From positions 1,674,001-1,738,000 of the forward strand of contig OZ223208.1 in assembly GCA_965140405.1 (NCBI GenBank): a DNA stretch of 64,000 nucleotides. Direction: 5' to 3'. Within the stretch, counting starts at the first letter, position 1. Each line of letters begins with the position of its first letter. A model generated the notes under the pieces. That model did no database searches, was not told where the DNA came from, and was given only the letters and a program-made list of their open reading frames with translations. Below, in pieces: positions 27,030-36,342 of the stretch. The position numbers were made by a program, and so were the translations under genes. Source of the stretch: G963556115 sp963666605. GTDB taxonomy: Bacteria > Planctomycetota > SZUA-567.

Positions 27030-29135
27030 ATGAGTATTGAAAATGTAACTGATATCTTCGGTGAAAACGTTTTTAACGATCAAGTAATGCGTGAGCGCCT
27101 GCCAAAGAATATCTACAAAAAACTTGCTAAGACGATTGATGAGTCACACGAACTTGACCCAACAATCGCTGATGTTGTTGCAAATGCAATGAAGGATTGG
27201 GCTCTTGAAAGAGGCGCTACTCACTATTGTCACTGGTTCCAGCCAATGACTGGTATTACTGCTGAAAAACATGATAGCTTTATAAACCTATCTTCTGATG
27301 GCTCTGTTATAATGGAGTTCTCTGGTAAACAGCTTATCCAAGGTGAGCCTGATGCATCTAGTTTCCCTAACGGTGGTATTAGAGCAACTTTTGAAGCTCG
27401 TGGCTATACTGCGTGGGATTGTACTAGCCCAGTATTTATCAAAAATGATGGTGATAATACTACTCTCTTCATTCCATGTGCTTTTGTAAGCTATACAGGT
27501 GATGTACTTGATAAAAAGACTCCTCTTCTACGCTCTATGGCTGCTCTATCTAAAGAAGGTATGAGAGTCCTAAAAGCTATGGGTAATACTACTAGCTCAA
27601 GAATTATCGCTACTCTTGGTGCTGAACAGGAATACTTCCTAATTGATGAAGCATACGCTGAGCAACGTCTTGACCTTATGATCTGTGGGCGTACTCTTTT
27701 TGGTTCTGAGCCATCTAAGGGACAGGATCTATGTGACCATTACTTCGGTTCAATTGAAGAGCGTATTGCTAGCTATATGACTGAATTAAATGAAGAACTT
27801 TGGAAATTAGGCATCTCTGCTAAGACTCAGCATAATGAAGTTGCTCCTGCTCAGTACGAACTTGCTCCTATCTACGCTACTCTAAATGTAGGTACTGACC
27901 ACAACCAACTAACTATGGAAATCATGCAGAAGGTAGCTCGTCGTCATGGTCTATACTGCCTACTACACGAAAAACCATTCCACAACATGAATGGTTCTGG
28001 TAAGCACAATAATTGGTCAATCATGACTAACGATGGTACAAACCTTCTCGAACCAGGTGATAATCCTGAAGACAATGCTCAATTCCTAGTCTTCCTAGCT
28101 GCTATTATCAAGGCTGTTGATATCCATGCTCCACTCCTACGTGCAAGTGTTGCTTCGTCAAGTAATGACTGCCGTCTAGGTGGGCACGAAGCTCCTCCTG
28201 CTATTATCAGCATCTTCCTTGGTGATCAGTTGAACAAGGTTGTTGATTCTCTAGCTAATGGTACTAAGCTTGAAGGTTGTAACGGTAAGCCTATGACTCT
28301 TGGTGTTACTACTCTACCTCCTCTACCAAGGGATGCTACAGATAGAAACCGTACTTCTCCATTTGCGTTTACCGGTAATAAGTTTGAATTCCGTATGGCT
28401 GGTTCACTAATTAACACTAGTGGTCCAAACTTTGTTCTAAATACAATAATTTCTGAGACTCTTTCTGAGATAGCTGCTGAACTTGAAGGGGCTAGTGATG
28501 TAAATGCTACTGCTCAAGCTATCTGTGCTAAGATATTCAAAGAACACAGTCGTGTGATCTTTAATGGTGATAACTACTCTGCTGAATGGCCTGTTGAAGC
28601 TGAAAAGAGAGGTTTGCCAAACCTAACAAACACTCCTGATGCTCTAATGTGTATGAGTGATGATGCGGTCAAGGATATATTCGAAAAACATGCTGTTCTT
28701 AGCAATACTGAACTCGCTGCTCGTCAAGAAATTCTATTTGATACATATGCACAGAATGTTCTTATCGAAGGCCGTACTGCTTTGACAATGGCAAATCGTA
28801 TGATTATGCCTGCGGTTATGGACTACGCTTCTCGTCTTGCCGCTTCTGTAATTGCTGTCAAAGAGAGTGGAGCTGATGCTACTGTATTTGCTGCACGCAT
28901 GGATAAGGTAACAACTCTTATTGGTGAGTTACAAGCTGGTGTTGATGCTATTGAAACTGCTCTTACAGAAGTTGCTGGACGCCCTTGTGCTGAATGTATG
29001 GCTAAGGGTGCACGTGATGAAATTCTTCCTGCTATGGCTAAGGCTCGTGCTGCTGCCGATGAACTAGAAGAGCTAGTGGATGCTGAAATCTGGCCTCTAC
29101 CTACTTACAATGAAATGCTTTACGTCCGTGGCTAG
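27030..29135 (+). CDS. glnN: Glutamine synthetase type III
   Basis: Large-type glutamine synthetase (GSIII) making glutamine from glutamate, ammonium and ATP. 701 residues, normal for GSIII and far longer than GSI. Seen: ATHYCHWFQPMTG, GAEQEYFLID (metal-binding Glu), AKTQHNEVAPAQYELAP, the HNNWSI ATP-site segment and EFRMAGSL. There is a C-terminal four-helix region with GRPCAEC. Codon use is notably even and CTA/CTT-rich, suggesting high expression. taggag precedes the ATG and a strong terminator follows. amt-glnB-glnN form a nitrogen-assimilation block. Confidence 0.97.
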   Translation: MSIENVTDIFGENVFNDQVMRERLPKNIYKKLAKTIDESHELDPTIADVVANAMKDWALERGATHYCHWFQPMTGITAEKHDSFINLSSDGSVIMEFSGKQLIQGEPDASSFPNGGIRATFEARGYTAWDCTSPVFIKNDGDNTTLFIPCAFVSYTGDVLDKKTPLLRSMAALSKEGMRVLKAMGNTTSSRIIATLGAEQEYFLIDEAYAEQRLDLMICGRTLFGSEPSKGQDLCDHYFGSIEERIASYMTELNEELWKLGISAKTQHNEVAPAQYELAPIYATLNVGTDHNQLTMEIMQKVARRHGLYCLLHEKPFHNMNGSGKHNNWSIMTNDGTNLLEPGDNPEDNAQFLVFLAAIIKAVDIHAPLLRASVASSSNDCRLGGHEAPPAIISIFLGDQLNKVVDSLANGTKLEGCNGKPMTLGVTTLPPLPRDATDRNRTSPFAFTGNKFEFRMAGSLINTSGPNFVLNTIISETLSEIAAELEGASDVNATAQAICAKIFKEHSRVIFNGDNYSAEWPVEAEKRGLPNLTNTPDALMCMSDDAVKDIFEKHAVLSNTELAARQEILFDTYAQNVLIEGRTALTMANRMIMPAVMDYASRLAASVIAVKESGADATVFAARMDKVTTLIGELQAGVDAIETALTEVAGRPCAECMAKGARDEILPAMAKARAAADELEELVDAEIWPLPTYNEMLYVRG

Positions 29136-29167
29136 TAGTGTAATAATTTATTAGTAATTGTTATATT

Positions 29168-29198
29168 GTGGACAGTGCTCAGCACTGTCCACTTTTTT
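29168..29198 (+). terminator. Intrinsic terminator of glnN
   Basis: gtggacagtgc pairs with gcactgtccac and is followed by tttttta. Confidence 0.92.
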
Positions 29199-29281
29199 AT
29201 TATTTCTAGATATGACTATAAAATTTGACGATATATTAGCGTACGGATTTATATATAATTACTTGTTATGAGGATATGCGA

Positions 29282-30097
29282 ATGAAGAAGTTTATGTTTT
29301 CAGATAAGGTGTCTGGTGTATCGAAATTTATTCTTCTTATCATATTCGTAAATGCTATTGTAATTACTCTTTCTGAATTTCCTCGTGTTGCTAGCGGAAA
29401 TGAATATCTAATTATTTGGCTAGAGATTGCGTGTGTTTTGATATTCATAATAGAAGCAATATCAAAAATAATTAGATTCGGTTGGCACAATTATATATGT
29501 GTGCTTTGGAATAAAATGGATCTGGCTGTGATTGTATTATCACTTCCGATATTTATAATGCCGTTTGAAGAGGTGAATAATGTTGGAATTATAATGATTT
29601 TGAGGCTTGTAAGGTTTGTCAGACTTCTTAGAATCCTGACTATTGTTCCTAGCGGTGGCAGATTTGTAAATGGCCTAAAAAGAGCTTTGAAAGCTACTTT
29701 CGGTGTCGCAATAGGAATGTTGCTATTGCTGTTTATCTCTTCGATAGTTAGTACTATGATATTTAGAGATCATGCTCCTGACATGTTTGGTAATCCAATC
29801 CTAAGTGCTTACTCAATGTTCAGAGTTTTTGCTATTACTGGGTGGTTTGAAATTCCAAGGAAATTAATTGCCATGTCTTATTATGATACACCAGGGTGGA
29901 TCTTATTTATAAGAGTATACTTTATTGGATTCTTGCTTTCTGGAGGTATGATTGGTTTATCAATATTTAATGCAACCTTTATTGATGCACTGGTAGAGGA
30001 TAATACAGAAGAGATAGAGGATAAAATAGGTGAGTTGGAAAAGATGCTTGTTGGTATTAATGAAAAACTAGATAAAATTGATATGAAAATTAAATAA
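29282..30097 (+). CDS. Voltage-gated ion channel, single-domain
   Basis: 271 residues from the ATG at 29282 (gagg 8 bases upstream; ATG 29276 is alternative). Six membrane segments. The S4 voltage sensor is clear: RLVRFVRLLRIL with four Arg at every third position. Between S5 and S6 the pore loop reads FAITGWFEIP, placing one Glu where bacterial sodium channels have the selectivity-filter Glu (TLESW). The C-terminal tail (EIEDKIGELEKMLVGINEKLD) is a coiled coil for tetramer assembly as in BacNav channels. Ion selectivity is uncertain because the filter is not canonical. Confidence 0.85.
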   Translation: MKKFMFSDKVSGVSKFILLIIFVNAIVITLSEFPRVASGNEYLIIWLEIACVLIFIIEAISKIIRFGWHNYICVLWNKMDLAVIVLSLPIFIMPFEEVNNVGIIMILRLVRFVRLLRILTIVPSGGRFVNGLKRALKATFGVAIGMLLLLFISSIVSTMIFRDHAPDMFGNPILSAYSMFRVFAITGWFEIPRKLIAMSYYDTPGWILFIRVYFIGFLLSGGMIGLSIFNATFIDALVEDNTEEIEDKIGELEKMLVGINEKLDKIDMKIK

Positions 30098-30134
30098 ACC
30101 AATATTATATGACAATATACTTTATTTTGAATTA

Positions 30135-30170
30135 TAAAACGGAGCCGTGAATTATCATGACTCCGTTTTT
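30135..30170. terminator. Bidirectional terminator between ion channel and tyrA
   Basis: aaaacggag and ctccgtttt pair, enclosing a second short stem (gtga/tcat), with A and T tracts on both sides. It serves the ion channel gene and the convergent aromatic operon. Confidence 0.85.
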
Positions 30171-30183
30171 ATTTAGATATTTC

Positions 30184-30960
30184 TTATTCTTTAATATTAT
30201 CTCTGAGTTGATCGAAGAAATGGGTCATTTCATCAAAGTCTTTACCCTTTATTATATGGCGTAGATAATTGAGTTTATTGCTAATCTTATCAATCTGCTT
30301 TAGAGTCTTATCGTTTAGCATAATCTCTGCTATAAGATTTTCATCTTCAGAAAAAAGGCCTTCTGCAATTTCCTTGTGTTTTTTAAAGGTCGTACCGGGA
30401 GCATCTAACTTATCCATGCAGGCTGCAAATACTATTGAGGAGGCAAATGGTATCGATAGACTATAGGACATCATTTCATCATGTTCTTCGAAAGAGATAT
30501 CAAATATCCTTAGTTTTAATCTAGTAAAGAGTTCTCTAAAGAACTCTTTACCTTTTTCGCATGATTCACTAATAATAATGGCGTTTTGATTTTCCAGATT
30601 TCTCAAGTTGGCAAATGTCGGACCGAACATAGGGTGAATAGATACGAATGGGTGGCCTGTACTTGCATAGTACTCAGGGAGATCATTCTTAATTGACTTG
30701 ATATCTGCAAGGATACAGTCCTTGGGTAGTAACGGAATAAGTTCTTCAAAAGCTTTACGAGTTTTTTGAATACTTGCACAGTTTATGGCTAACTCTGGCT
30801 TGAAGTTTTTAACATCTTCAAGATTAGAAAGTCTTGTTGTCTCAAAGAAAAACTTGAGACGAGTAAGATCTTGGTCATATATTGCAACTTCGTGATCAAG
30901 ACAAAATTCTTCTGTAAGCCAAGAACCCATCTTACCGGCACCTAGAATAAATATCCTCAT
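30184..30960 (-). CDS. tyrA: Prephenate dehydrogenase
   Basis: Converts prephenate to 4-hydroxyphenylpyruvate for tyrosine, using NAD(P). 258 residues, shorter than most TyrA proteins and without an ACT domain. N-terminal nucleotide-binding GAGKMGSW, then the family signature SIHPMFGPT and the helical dimerisation half. Alternative: arogenate dehydrogenase; specificity cannot be read. It is the last gene of the aromatic operon and overlaps pheA by 4 bases. Without its own ACT domain, control may depend on the operon leader. Confidence 0.88.
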   Translation of the reverse strand: MRIFILGAGKMGSWLTEEFCLDHEVAIYDQDLTRLKFFFETTRLSNLEDVKNFKPELAINCASIQKTRKAFEELIPLLPKDCILADIKSIKNDLPEYYASTGHPFVSIHPMFGPTFANLRNLENQNAIIISESCEKGKEFFRELFTRLKLRIFDISFEEHDEMMSYSLSIPFASSIVFAACMDKLDAPGTTFKKHKEIAEGLFSEDENLIAEIMLNDKTLKQIDKISNKLNYLRHIIKGKDFDEMTHFFDQLRDNIKE

Positions 30961-32027
30961 ACTAGGTTCCTCTCCTCATAACAGCCTAGGAAGCGATACT
31001 TGGCTGTAGCTTCTTCTACTTGATCAAGTACGCTCTGTACGTCTGGGCTTGTCAAGTTTCCTTCGAAATCTAGGAAGAATGCAAACTCGCCTGGGCGATC
31101 TGGCACAGAGTCAATCCTTGTAAGGTTGATACTCTTATCTGCAAACAACTGGAGTACATGGTATAACTGCCCAGCTCTGTCGTCAGTGCTAAAGGTTATT
31201 GAGCATTTGTTGCCAGTACCTGGTGCAGGTTCTTTTGAGATAACAAGGAAACGGGTCTGATTTGTATCGAGATCTTCGATATTCTCCTTTACAATCTCCA
31301 GGTTGTAGTAACTAGCAGCAAGTGAACTGGCAATCGCACAAGAAGCTGCTGGCTTCTTTTCTGCAAGCATCTTTGCTGCACCTGCAGTGTCGAGGGTCTG
31401 TTCGTGCTCGTAGTTGTGTCGTTTTAGAAACTCCCTACACTGTGATAACGCTTGTGGATGTGAGTAGGCTCTTCTGATACTGCGGTGGTCGGTACCAGGT
31501 GTCACTAGTAGGCAGTGGTGAATAGGGGTCTTGATAGCACCTACAACGAAGACATTTGAGTGTAGCATAAGTGCATTTACTTGTCCTACCATACCACCTA
31601 GAGTGTTCTCAACAGGAACAATACCGTAGTCGTAAATACCATCTTCAACGCCACTGAAAACATCTGAGAATTCATCACATGGCATAGGAGCCAAGCTGAT
31701 ATCCCAGTGGCGACATGCCAATTCACTATAAGCTCCGTGCTCTCCTTGAAAAGCAATTAGGGTAGAGGTTTCTCGTTGAATGCGTTTGCTCTCTAGGAAC
31801 ATAATCTTGTATATGTCTTCAATAAACTCTGCGTTAAGAAGTGCATTTTCTCGCTCTGTAAGGCCTTTGATAACCCTGGTTTCTCTTTCAGGGTCTTCTA
31901 TGTTGTTTTTGAAAACAGCTGATATTCTTGCTACTTCCATACGTTTTTGAAGTAGCTGTAGAATGTTATTATCGATCTGGTCTATTTTACGACGAACATA
32001 GTTTAGATCCATTCTTTCATCTTTCAT
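30957..32027 (-). CDS. pheA: Bifunctional chorismate mutase / prephenate dehydratase
   Basis: P-protein that makes prephenate and then phenylpyruvate for phenylalanine. 356 residues: AroQ chorismate mutase (1-90, NYVRRKIDQIDNNILQLLQKR), prephenate dehydratase (about 92-270, FQGEHGAYSELA and the TRF motif in DTNQTRFLVIS) and a C-terminal ACT domain with ESRP-like SVPDRPGEFAF and feedback-site character. aaaggag lies 6 bases before the ATG. It follows aroF by 25 bases, the largest gap inside the operon. Confidence 0.95.
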   Translation of the reverse strand: MKDERMDLNYVRRKIDQIDNNILQLLQKRMEVARISAVFKNNIEDPERETRVIKGLTERENALLNAEFIEDIYKIMFLESKRIQRETSTLIAFQGEHGAYSELACRHWDISLAPMPCDEFSDVFSGVEDGIYDYGIVPVENTLGGMVGQVNALMLHSNVFVVGAIKTPIHHCLLVTPGTDHRSIRRAYSHPQALSQCREFLKRHNYEHEQTLDTAGAAKMLAEKKPAASCAIASSLAASYYNLEIVKENIEDLDTNQTRFLVISKEPAPGTGNKCSITFSTDDRAGQLYHVLQLFADKSINLTRIDSVPDRPGEFAFFLDFEGNLTSPDVQSVLDQVEEATAKYRFLGCYEERNLV

Positions 32028-32052
32028 GGTTTCTCCTTTATTTTATAAATTT

Positions 32053-32880
32053 TTAAGAATTCATCGCTTCGATCTCTTTGGTGCACTTCCACATTATTTT
32101 GAGCTTCTTAACCAGTTCTACAAACATTTCTGGAGTAAGTGATTGTGGTCCATCACACCTTGCTTCATCAGGGCATATGTGAGCTTCAATAATAAGTCCA
32201 TCTGCTCCAGCAGCAAGCGCTGCTAGCGACATTGGTGCTACCAGCTCTCGTCGTCCTGTTCCATGTGATGGGTCAACAATGATAGGAAGGTGAGATATAC
32301 TTTTTGCTGATGGTATTGCACTCAGATCAAGAGTATTTCTTGTATGTGTTTCAAAAGTTCTTATACCTCGTTCGCAAAGCATTACTTCGCTGTTACCTTC
32401 GCTAAGGATGTACTCTGCGCAGTTCAACCATTCCGATAGTGTTGAATGCATTCCTCGCTTTAGCAGGACAGGCTTACTCGACCTGCCCACTTCTTGGAGC
32501 AGTGAGAAGTTCTGCATGTTACGAGCACCGATCTGTACAATGTCTGCATACTCGCATACCCATGAAACATCTCGTGGATCGATAACCTCTGTGATGATCG
32601 GAAGCTCTGCTTCTTGCCCAGCTTTCTTGAGCATTTTTAGACCAGCGAGTCCCAAGCCTTGGAAGTCGTAGGGGCTTGTGCGTGGCTTGAACGCACCGCC
32701 TCGCAATATATTTGCGCCGCCTTCTTTGATAGCTAGAGCAGTATCTATAACCTGCTTTTCAGTCTCAATACTACATGGACCGGCGATAATTGCAAGCTCT
32801 TCGCCTATCTTGACTCCACCTACATCGATGACTGTTTTGTGTGAACTATCAGTCTTGCTTGTTAATCTTAGTTTATTCAT
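32053..32880 (-). CDS. aroF: 3-deoxy-7-phosphoheptulonate (DAHP) synthase
   Basis: First enzyme of the shikimate pathway, joining PEP and erythrose-4-phosphate. 275 residues from the ATG at 32880 (ttggag 6 bases before it), overlapping trpA by 8 bases. Type I-beta (KDO8P synthase-like) form: IAGPCSIE, RGGAFKPRTSPYDFQGLG, LLKRGMHST and IVDPSHGTGRRE are all present. There is no N-terminal ACT domain of the kind that gives many I-beta enzymes Phe/Tyr inhibition, which makes transcriptional control more important. Its presence inside a trp operon links the pathway entry to all three end products. Confidence 0.93.
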   Translation of the reverse strand: MNKLRLTSKTDSSHKTVIDVGGVKIGEELAIIAGPCSIETEKQVIDTALAIKEGGANILRGGAFKPRTSPYDFQGLGLAGLKMLKKAGQEAELPIITEVIDPRDVSWVCEYADIVQIGARNMQNFSLLQEVGRSSKPVLLKRGMHSTLSEWLNCAEYILSEGNSEVMLCERGIRTFETHTRNTLDLSAIPSAKSISHLPIIVDPSHGTGRRELVAPMSLAALAAGADGLIIEAHICPDEARCDGPQSLTPEMFVELVKKLKIMWKCTKEIEAMNS

Positions 32881-33679
32881 TTTTAGCTCCAATCATAGCC
32901 TCTTTAATTTTAGAGACCTTTTCATTCATTATGGTTATTAGTTCAGGATTATCTAAATTATCTTCGATGATTCTCTCAAAGGCGCTACCAATTACCACTC
33001 CTTCTGCGTACCCTGCTACTGCTGCTGCTTGTTCTGGTGTTGATATTCCAAAGCCAACGCATAGTGGTATATTGCATACCTTTCTAAGCTCGGCAATATG
33101 TCTTTCAACAACCTCAGTATTGATATCGCCTGTACCAGTGATGCCAGTCTTTGAAATGACATAGGCAAAACCTGAGCCATCCTCAAGGATATAGCCTACT
33201 CTATCAATAGGTGTAGTAGGGGCTATGAGGCGTATGATAGCTAATTCGCTACCAAACTTTCCTTCAATTTCTCCTCTCTCTTCTGGTGGTAGGTCAACTA
33301 TAAGTGTGCCGTCTGCTCCAGCTTCAACCGCATCTTTATAAAACTCTTCAAGACCATATGCATGGATCGGGTTGTAGTAGCTGAAGATAATAATAGGTTG
33401 GTCGTATTCCTTGCGGAGTTCTCTGATCATTTCCAAGCTTTTCTTCAGGTTTATTCCGTTAGCAAGCGCTCTTTGGGAAGAGCGTTGTATTGCTGCTCCA
33501 TCTGCTGTAGGATCTGAGAATGAGATACCAAGTTCTAGAATATCAATACCACTGTCTAGCATACCTTTAATGATATCCAAGGACTTATTGTAGTCTGGAT
33601 CACCTGCGGTAATAAACCCTACAAGCGCAGATGTTGATTCATCCTTTACCTTCTTGAATGTCTTCTCTAATCTATTCAC
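32873..33679 (-). CDS. trpA: Tryptophan synthase alpha subunit
   Basis: Cleaves indole-3-glycerol phosphate to indole for TrpB. 268 residues. TIM-barrel with catalytic Glu in DILELGISFSDPTADG and Asp in the same segment; TGTGDI and GFGIST phosphate-binding loops. The usual GVTG loop reads SKTGITGTG. Overlaps trpB by 8 bases, so translation is coupled. Confidence 0.96.
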   Translation of the reverse strand: MNRLEKTFKKVKDESTSALVGFITAGDPDYNKSLDIIKGMLDSGIDILELGISFSDPTADGAAIQRSSQRALANGINLKKSLEMIRELRKEYDQPIIIFSYYNPIHAYGLEEFYKDAVEAGADGTLIVDLPPEERGEIEGKFGSELAIIRLIAPTTPIDRVGYILEDGSGFAYVISKTGITGTGDINTEVVERHIAELRKVCNIPLCVGFGISTPEQAAAVAGYAEGVVIGSAFERIIEDNLDNPELITIMNEKVSKIKEAMIGAKNE

Positions 33680-34901
33680 CTGCTTCTCCTTCCATCATCT
33701 TTAGCGCAGCTGTAGCATGAGCTAGATCTTTATCTCCTCTTCCTGATAAATTTACGAGGACTATTTCATCTTTGCTTCTCTTCGCTGCTTCCTTAATACC
33801 CTGGGCTAGAGCGTGCGAGCTTTCTAGGGCAGGGATGATTCCCTCGTTTAGTGAGAGAGATTTGAATGCCATAAGTGCTTCGGTATCGGTAATTGATTCA
33901 TAAGTAGCTCTACCTATATCTTTGAGTAGTGAATGTTCTGGACCAACACCTGGGTAATCAAGACCGGCTGAGATTGAGTGCGCTTCAGTTACCTGACCGT
34001 TCTCATCTTGTAGTAAGTATGACTTCGCTCCATGAAGTATGCCGATAGTGCCGTGTCCAAGTGGTGCTGCGTGCTTGCCAGTCTCTATGCCGTATCCTGC
34101 AGCTTCAACTCCTACTAGTGCTACGTCTTCGTGCTTTATATATGGATAGAAAATACCGATTGCATTACTACCACCGCCTACAGCTGCAACAACAACGTCT
34201 GGTTGTCTGCCTGCAAGCTCCTTCATCTGTTCAATAGATTCTTCACCTATAACTTTCTGAAATTCTCTTACCATGACGGGGTATGGGTGAGGACCGGCGA
34301 CTGTACCTATAACGTAGAAGGTATCTTCTACAACCTCTGACCAGTAGCGCATAGCCTCGTTCATAGCATCTTTTAAGGTTGCTGCTCCTGACTCTACGCT
34401 TATAACTTCTGCTCCTAGTAGCTTCATGCGCTCTACGTTTGGTGCTTGTCTTTGGACATCTTCTTTACCCATAAAGACCTTGCACTTCAAATTCATTAGA
34501 GCGGCGACTGTTGCCGTTGCAACACCATGCTGTCCTGCTCCTGTCTCAGCTATTACCTTCTTCTTCCCCATCAACTTGGCAAGTAAGCATTGACCTATGG
34601 TGTTATTGATCTTGTGCGCGCCTGAATGGGTGAGATCCTCTCTCTTCAAGTAGATCTTTGCGCCACCTGTAACATCAGAAAGGTGTGAGGCAAAGTATGT
34701 CGGTGTTGGCCTGCCTACATAGTGTTTTAGTAGCGAAAGAAATTCAGCATGGAAAGGACTGGTCTTATCCTCAATGTATTTCTTATACGCTTCTTCAACC
34801 TCAAGAATAGCAGGGATCAATGTCTCTCCTACAAAACGACCACCATACTCACCGAAGTGACCTGTGTCGTCTGGGTAGGAATAATTCGCTACTGAACTCA
34901 T
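33672..34901 (-). CDS. trpB: Tryptophan synthase beta subunit
   Basis: PLP enzyme joining indole and serine. 409 residues, type 1 TrpB: GRPTPTYFASHLS, the PLP-binding Lys in TGAHKINN-equivalent SGAHKINNTIGQ, GAGQHGVATATVAA, and the phosphate-binding GGGSNAIG. It overlaps trpF by 4 bases and trpA by 8, so the alpha-beta complex partners are made together. Confidence 0.97.
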   Translation of the reverse strand: MSSVANYSYPDDTGHFGEYGGRFVGETLIPAILEVEEAYKKYIEDKTSPFHAEFLSLLKHYVGRPTPTYFASHLSDVTGGAKIYLKREDLTHSGAHKINNTIGQCLLAKLMGKKKVIAETGAGQHGVATATVAALMNLKCKVFMGKEDVQRQAPNVERMKLLGAEVISVESGAATLKDAMNEAMRYWSEVVEDTFYVIGTVAGPHPYPVMVREFQKVIGEESIEQMKELAGRQPDVVVAAVGGGSNAIGIFYPYIKHEDVALVGVEAAGYGIETGKHAAPLGHGTIGILHGAKSYLLQDENGQVTEAHSISAGLDYPGVGPEHSLLKDIGRATYESITDTEALMAFKSLSLNEGIIPALESSHALAQGIKEAAKRSKDEIVLVNLSGRGDKDLAHATAALKMMEGEAGE

Positions 34902-35563
34902 GAAAATATCCTTTCCTTGTGTGGGGCTTCTTCTACTGTATGTACTTTCTCGATTAATTCACTTACTTTGTCTAAATCTTTTATTCCTGGGCTACTCTCT
35001 ACAGACGAACTGACATCTATCGCTTGTGGATTGCCTTTGATAATGGCGTCAAATATATTATTTGGGCTTATACCTCCTGCCAAAATATACGGGTGGTCGA
35101 GACCAAAGTTCGAAGCTCTCTTCCAATCCCAACTCTGGAAGTTTCCTCCGGGTAGTGCGCCTTTTCCAAGTTCGAGTAAGTACGCATCAGCAGAATACTT
35201 GTTGACGTCGTCTGCAAAGGTTGCATCTTTGAGAACCTTGATAATTTTTTTACCAGTAGGGCGGAGGCTCTGTATATATTCCTCTGACTCACTACCGTGT
35301 AGCTGAATAATATCCAAGTTGGTCTTCTCTATTACTCTGAGAATGGTATCGTATTTCATATCTACAAAGACACCGCAAGTTATGGTTTTACCCTTTACTG
35401 CTGATACAATCTCACTCGCTATCTTTGTTGAAACATTTCTTGGGCTCTTTGGGAAGAAGACTAAACCTATAGCATCCGCTTCAAGTTTTGCTATTTGTTC
35501 AGCTTGCTTGGCGTTTGTTAGTCCGCAGATTTTGATCTGTAGTCTAGTCTTTTCGTTAGCCAT
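34898..35563 (-). CDS. trpF: Phosphoribosylanthranilate isomerase
   Basis: Amadori isomerase of tryptophan synthesis, 221 residues. Catalytic Cys in IKICGLTN and the general-acid Asp in CGVFVDMK; LHGSES and LAGGISPNN substrate loops. Stand-alone rather than fused to trpC. It overlaps trpC by one base (the A of the stop/start) and trpB by 4. Confidence 0.95.
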   Translation of the reverse strand: MANEKTRLQIKICGLTNAKQAEQIAKLEADAIGLVFFPKSPRNVSTKIASEIVSAVKGKTITCGVFVDMKYDTILRVIEKTNLDIIQLHGSESEEYIQSLRPTGKKIIKVLKDATFADDVNKYSADAYLLELGKGALPGGNFQSWDWKRASNFGLDHPYILAGGISPNNIFDAIIKGNPQAIDVSSSVESSPGIKDLDKVSELIEKVHTVEEAPHKERIFS

Positions 35564-36342
35564 TATATACCTCTAAGTTTCTTTAAAAAGTCAACTCTGT
35601 CACTTGAACGAACAATGCTCTCACCAACCAAGAATGAGTGTATGCGTTCTCTAGGATAGAGCTTTATATCGTCGTAGGAGAAGATTCCGCTTGCTGCTAC
35701 AACTATCTGATCATCTTCTAATTTTTTAGCCATATTTATTGATACTTCTAGATCGGTATCAAAAGAAGAAAGATCACGGTTATTGATACCAATAATCTTT
35801 GCACCAATACCATCAATCTTATCTAAGTCACCTTCACCGTGAATCTCTACCAAAGCGTTCATATTGAGAGCATGAGTAAGAGCAAGTAAGTCTTCTAATA
35901 GCACCTTGTCTAGGATTCTCGCTATAAGTAGGATTGCATCAGCACCAAGTGCGCAGGCTTCGTATACTTGGTACGGATCGAATATGAAGTCCTTTCTAAG
36001 TACTGGTATTGTACAGGCGCTACGTGCTTCAATCATATCATCAAGGCTACCCTTGAAAAAGTCCTTCTCAGTAAGAACAGATATTGCTGCCGCGCCACCA
36101 GCTTCGTATAAGCGAGCCATCTCTTCGGGGTTGAGATCAGGCTGTATATCACCTTTACTTGGTGAGGCTCTCTTAATCTCTGCAATAATATTGATCTCAT
36201 TGCGTGTGAGTGCGTTATAGAAGGACCGGAAGTCATCTCTGTCTCCACATTCAACACGTAAGGCTACTTCTCCTACATTTTGCTTGTGATGTCTTAATTC
36301 TTCACGTTTGCATTCTAAAATTTTATCAAGAAAGTTGCTCAT
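35563..36342 (-). CDS. trpC: Indole-3-glycerol phosphate synthase
   Basis: Closes the indole ring from CdRP. 259 residues. Catalytic Lys motifs IAEIKRASPSKG and VLRKDFIFDPYQVYEA, and the Glu/Asn segment IGINNRDLSSF are present. One-base overlaps on both sides show tight translational coupling. Confidence 0.96.
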   Translation of the reverse strand: MSNFLDKILECKREELRHHKQNVGEVALRVECGDRDDFRSFYNALTRNEINIIAEIKRASPSKGDIQPDLNPEEMARLYEAGGAAAISVLTEKDFFKGSLDDMIEARSACTIPVLRKDFIFDPYQVYEACALGADAILLIARILDKVLLEDLLALTHALNMNALVEIHGEGDLDKIDGIGAKIIGINNRDLSSFDTDLEVSINMAKKLEDDQIVVAASGIFSYDDIKLYPRERIHSFLVGESIVRSSDRVDFLKKLRGI

